This document shows, in pieces, positions 3,782 to 6,519 of a DNA stretch of 6,519 bases. The translations under genes were made by a program, and so were the position numbers. This stretch comes from Candidatus Melainabacteria bacterium. Lineage in GTDB: Bacteria > Cyanobacteriota > Vampirovibrionia > Obscuribacterales > Obscuribacteraceae. The stretch covers positions 1-6,519 of the forward strand of contig PLXC01000037.1 in the NCBI GenBank assembly GCA_003151275.1, read 5' to 3'. How positions within the stretch are numbered: position 1 is the stretch's first letter; each line of letters opens with the position of its first letter. The notes under the pieces are model-generated. The model did not search any database. It had not been told where the DNA came from and worked only from the letters and a program-made list of their open reading frames with translations.

Positions 3782-6519
3782 CTAGCTTGCCTTGAGAAGA
3801 TCTGGGCTGAACGTTTCTGGCGTTATGCCTTGTCCCAGCAGGTGACATGCCCATCTCGTATCACCATTGCACAATTCAATCATACGCGCACGCATCGGTT
3901 GATCGGTGTTGGGCTCGGTTGTAGCTACCCAGTACATGAAGCGTGGCACAACGAGCTTGACCACTCCTCGTGAGAGTTTGTGATAGATAAGGAATGCATC
4001 TGAATACTCTCGGTTTTTACGAGTCAAATGACCGATGGCAGACATCTCTTGTGGAGTCAGTCCGCAAGCCTCTCGAATCGCATCGAAGTTGCTCGGGTCG
4101 TTACCGAGAATGATCTTCATGGAACTGTTTGTCGCTAAGTTTCGAGCCCGATCGTCTTTCAACAAGTCGCCCAACTCCTGGGAAATGCCGATGAAGAATA
4201 GACCTAAGTGGCGAGATGTACGCGAGGCGTCTTCAACGAGAGTCTTGCCACCTTCGTAGCGCAAGAGTCTCCACAATTCGTCTATGCAGAAAACGAATCG
4301 TGCTGGTTTACCTAAAGCCATTTGCTCAGCCTTATGTTGTGCGGCGCGACGCAGAACAAAGTCCGAAACGAATAATGTCACCACACCTTCCAATGTTTTA
4401 TCGTGTGCCAAATCTGATGTATCGAACACCATCAACTGAGCATCCATCGGAATCGAAGTCGGTCCGTCGAACAGTTTGCCGAAAATGGCTCCCTTACAGT
4501 ACAAACTCAATCTGTTCGCCAGGTCTTCGCAAGTCTCGGCGCGTTTACCGGTATTGGCTGTCGCTTCATTCTTCAGCCATGCCACCAAATCAGATTCAAA
4601 TGGAATCCGACCTTGTTCGGCGCAAGCTTTGTAGATTGCTTGAATACCTTGCATGAGAACCGGCTTTTCATCTTTATTCAACGCCTGTTCACCACGCTCT
4701 CCCAACATTACTGAATGAAAGTTGAGAATTTTGATGATGTGCGATTCTGGTGGATTAGCCGGATCAATAGTCTTTCCGTCATATGTTGAGATCGGTAGGT
4801 CATATAAATTGATGCACACAGAACCATCGGGGCCGAGTCGAATGTAGGCGGTGTCATCGTAAACTTCGGTCAGCATTTTGTAACTGCCCGATCGGTCAAT
4901 AATCACTGTCTTGGCGCCAGCCAGAGTTTTCATCTGAATCAATTGTTGGGCAACCATGGATTTACCTTCCCCTGGTTGACCGAAGACGATACAAAGAGCA
5001 TTCGGTAATTTTTCATCATGGGCATTGAGGAAAACCGGTTCCAAAGTTTCTTTTGAGAAGCCGAGCCAGTCACCTTTTTCAGAACCAAGCTTGGCATGTA
5101 CAAACGGAAACGAGTTGCGAACGGTCGGAGTTCTTACAGCTTTTCCGCGGCGAGTGGCATCAATTCCCAACCCTGGCAAACTACCAACGAAAAGATTCTT
5201 CTGCTCATGATAGCCAACCACGAAACGAGCACCACGGCATTGTGGTGCAGCGGAGCGAACATATTCTGTAGCGCGATTCAACTCTTCAAGTGTCTCACCA
5301 TTGATCGTGAAATAAACCGCATAGTTGAAAACTTCCATGTTACTTGTGTACAGTTCTGAGCCGATGTTGGCTGCTTCTTGCGCCTTTTCAGCTTCTTCCT
5401 GGTTCGGTGCAGAACGTGGTCCCATGAGGCCTTGATAGGTGTTGGCATGTGATTGGGCTTGTTTGCGTTGCATTCTTTTACGGAACAAATCTTTGTCCAG
5501 CTTGTGGGCAAAAATATTCATGCGCCATTCGCAATTCAAGCGCAGCAGTGGTTGCAGCCAAAGTGGACCGGTGCGCTCCGGCAGCCGATTCATATACAAA
5601 GTTCGAATGAACTTCGCTTTCTCTTCGTTGGTGTCACCGTCTATTTCGGATATATCTGAAATCACCAGATAATCTGGCTTGCTGAAGTCATAACGCGACT
5701 CAGTCAACTGTTGGCGAATCGTCGACGGTTCCATATCAGGAAACACACGTCGAAGGCTAGGCGGCATGGACTCTTGCTTTGGTCTCATCGGCACAGGTAA
5801 TGTATCGATTGGATCAGCACCAGTTTTTGGATTCAATTCAGTGTAGAGCATACGGAAATACTCAACAGCACTGATCGCACGCCCGGTCATGCCGCAGTTT
5901 CCGAGCTGACCTACGTAACCATTAGCCCGCTGAATTAGCGTCTGGACGTTCTTGAGGTGACCGCCTACTGTCTGTCGCGCGGCCTGGTTTGTGAATACAT
6001 CAAGTACGTTGCCGACAGCGCGGTCGATCCAGCTCTGCTTGGCCGGCTTTTCTTTGGGAGGACGATAACAGAAGGTGACATAAAACTTGAGCTCAGGGAT
6101 GAAGTTCTTGGATAGAAGAAATGCTTCATCGTTTTCCACAACTTTTGCGACGTACTTGAGAAACTCATCATTATCTACGACCTCTACGGGGTGACGCTCG
6201 AAATACTCTCTTTTGCTTATGTTGTGACAAACAATTGTCAGCTGAACGGATGTGTCGATGCCATTCAAGAAGCCGGTGAAGTGGTTCATTAAAGAGACCA
6301 ACCGCACTTCGTCGAATCCACTCACATGCACGCCGTCCATTTCGAAGCAGCAACGATAACTGCCATCTCTCAAAACAACTACGCCCAGTCCTGATTGATC
6401 GTCTTGGAACAGGTCCCACAAGGGAATGAGTCCAGGAGCCGACGGATTCGGTCTAGGCACCGCGAGCGGTGGCAGTTTCGAAAGAGCTTCTGCCGAATAC
6501 GGCTCTTCTTTTTGTCTCT
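3782..6519 (-). CDS. virB4: VirB4/TraC-family type IV secretion ATPase, possibly 5'-partial
   Basis: Inner-membrane-associated ATPase that powers assembly and substrate transfer of type IV secretion systems. Numbered from the GTG at 6460 it has 892 residues: an N-terminal VirB4/TraC domain (about 25-450, beginning VVVLRDGSYRCCFEMDGV) and a C-terminal RecA-like ATPase domain (about 465-850). Walker A is GQPGEGKS (494-501). IIDRSGSYKML (520-530) is the usual VirB4 segment after it. Walker B is FVFCIDELWRLL (D727, E728), followed by TSRHLGLFFIGISQEL (748-763), the family's sensor-like motif ending in Gln. The length is usual for the family. The GTG at 6460 has no visible ribosome binding site, and the frame stays open for 19 more codons to the window edge with a Pro/Glu/Ser-rich sequence, so the real start may be upstream; I therefore extend the feature to the edge. 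The stop is TAG at 3782, within a GCTAGCTAGC palindrome. The next gene follows in the same direction after 44 nt. Confidence 0.93.
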   Translation of the reverse strand, partial: RQKEEPYSAEALSKLPPLAVPRPNPSAPGLIPLWDLFQDDQSGLGVVVLRDGSYRCCFEMDGVHVSGFDEVRLVSLMNHFTGFLNGIDTSVQLTIVCHNISKREYFERHPVEVVDNDEFLKYVAKVVENDEAFLLSKNFIPELKFYVTFCYRPPKEKPAKQSWIDRAVGNVLDVFTNQAARQTVGGHLKNVQTLIQRANGYVGQLGNCGMTGRAISAVEYFRMLYTELNPKTGADPIDTLPVPMRPKQESMPPSLRRVFPDMEPSTIRQQLTESRYDFSKPDYLVISDISEIDGDTNEEKAKFIRTLYMNRLPERTGPLWLQPLLRLNCEWRMNIFAHKLDKDLFRKRMQRKQAQSHANTYQGLMGPRSAPNQEEAEKAQEAANIGSELYTSNMEVFNYAVYFTINGETLEELNRATEYVRSAAPQCRGARFVVGYHEQKNLFVGSLPGLGIDATRRGKAVRTPTVRNSFPFVHAKLGSEKGDWLGFSKETLEPVFLNAHDEKLPNALCIVFGQPGEGKSMVAQQLIQMKTLAGAKTVIIDRSGSYKMLTEVYDDTAYIRLGPDGSVCINLYDLPISTYDGKTIDPANPPESHIIKILNFHSVMLGERGEQALNKDEKPVLMQGIQAIYKACAEQGRIPFESDLVAWLKNEATANTGKRAETCEDLANRLSLYCKGAIFGKLFDGPTSIPMDAQLMVFDTSDLAHDKTLEGVVTLFVSDFVLRRAAQHKAEQMALGKPARFVFCIDELWRLLRYEGGKTLVEDASRTSRHLGLFFIGISQELGDLLKDDRARNLATNSSMKIILGNDPSNFDAIREACGLTPQEMSAIGHLTRKNREYSDAFLIYHKLSRGVVKLVVPRFMYWVATTEPNTDQPMRARMIELCNGDTRWACHLLGQGITPETFSPDLLKAS

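Noticed and set aside
3228..3785. 185-codon open frame on the plus strand
   Set aside because: It is antisense to the VirB8/TraE-like gene, shows no recognisable domain and has an arginine/serine/cysteine-rich composition typical of a shadow frame.
3738..3854. Upstream extension of the VirB8/TraE-like frame to an ATG at 3854 (260 residues)
   Set aside because: It would overlap the end of VirB4 by 73 nt, has no clear ribosome binding site, and adds a low-complexity tail before the membrane helix. The ATG at 3737 follows the VirB4 stop at normal operon spacing.
1..6519. Insertion sequence, CRISPR array, tRNA or rRNA
   Set aside because: No transposase, terminal inverted repeats, regularly spaced repeats or RNA gene signatures were seen on either strand.

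Overview
All supportable genes lie on the minus strand, so transcription runs from high to low coordinates. The window holds part of a type IV secretion (conjugation-type) gene cluster followed by two tandem genes for exported subtilisin-like (S8) serine proteases. Base composition is middling. The TraE/TraC-type proteins and Sec signal peptides suggest a diderm bacterium. No marker gene is present, so the phylum cannot be read from this window; an uncultured lineage such as Obscuribacterales/Melainabacteria is only a guess.

Layout in transcription order: (1) 6519-3782, a VirB4/TraC-family ATPase with intact Walker A and B motifs, whose reading frame is still open at the right edge, so its 5' end may lie outside; (2) 3737-3072, a bitopic membrane protein with a VirB8/TraE-like periplasmic domain, starting 44 nt after the ATPase stop; (3) 3072-3007, a 21-codon remnant that repeats part of the VirB8/TraE-like domain in another frame, directly abutting the stop codon of the intact gene; (4) about 160 nt of spacer; (5) 2910-1330, a complete 526-residue S8 protease with signal peptide, prodomain-like region and full D/H/N/S catalytic set; (6) a 98-nt spacer; (7) 1231 to the left edge, a second S8 protease about 90% identical to the first, open and in frame for all 410 visible codons but cut by the window before its catalytic serine.

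How they could work together: the ATPase would power assembly or substrate transfer at the inner membrane, and the VirB8/TraE-like protein would be part of the inner-membrane/periplasmic scaffold. The proteases would act outside the cytoplasm. Their position behind T4SS genes, on the same strand, suggests but does not prove a link to that machine. The protease pair is a recent duplication that carries its own ribosome binding site and upstream leader, and its divergence is uneven: the prodomain-like region is frozen at the protein level while the signal/linker region and the segment just before the catalytic Asp have changed. No tRNA, rRNA, CRISPR array, transposase or convincing terminator was seen.
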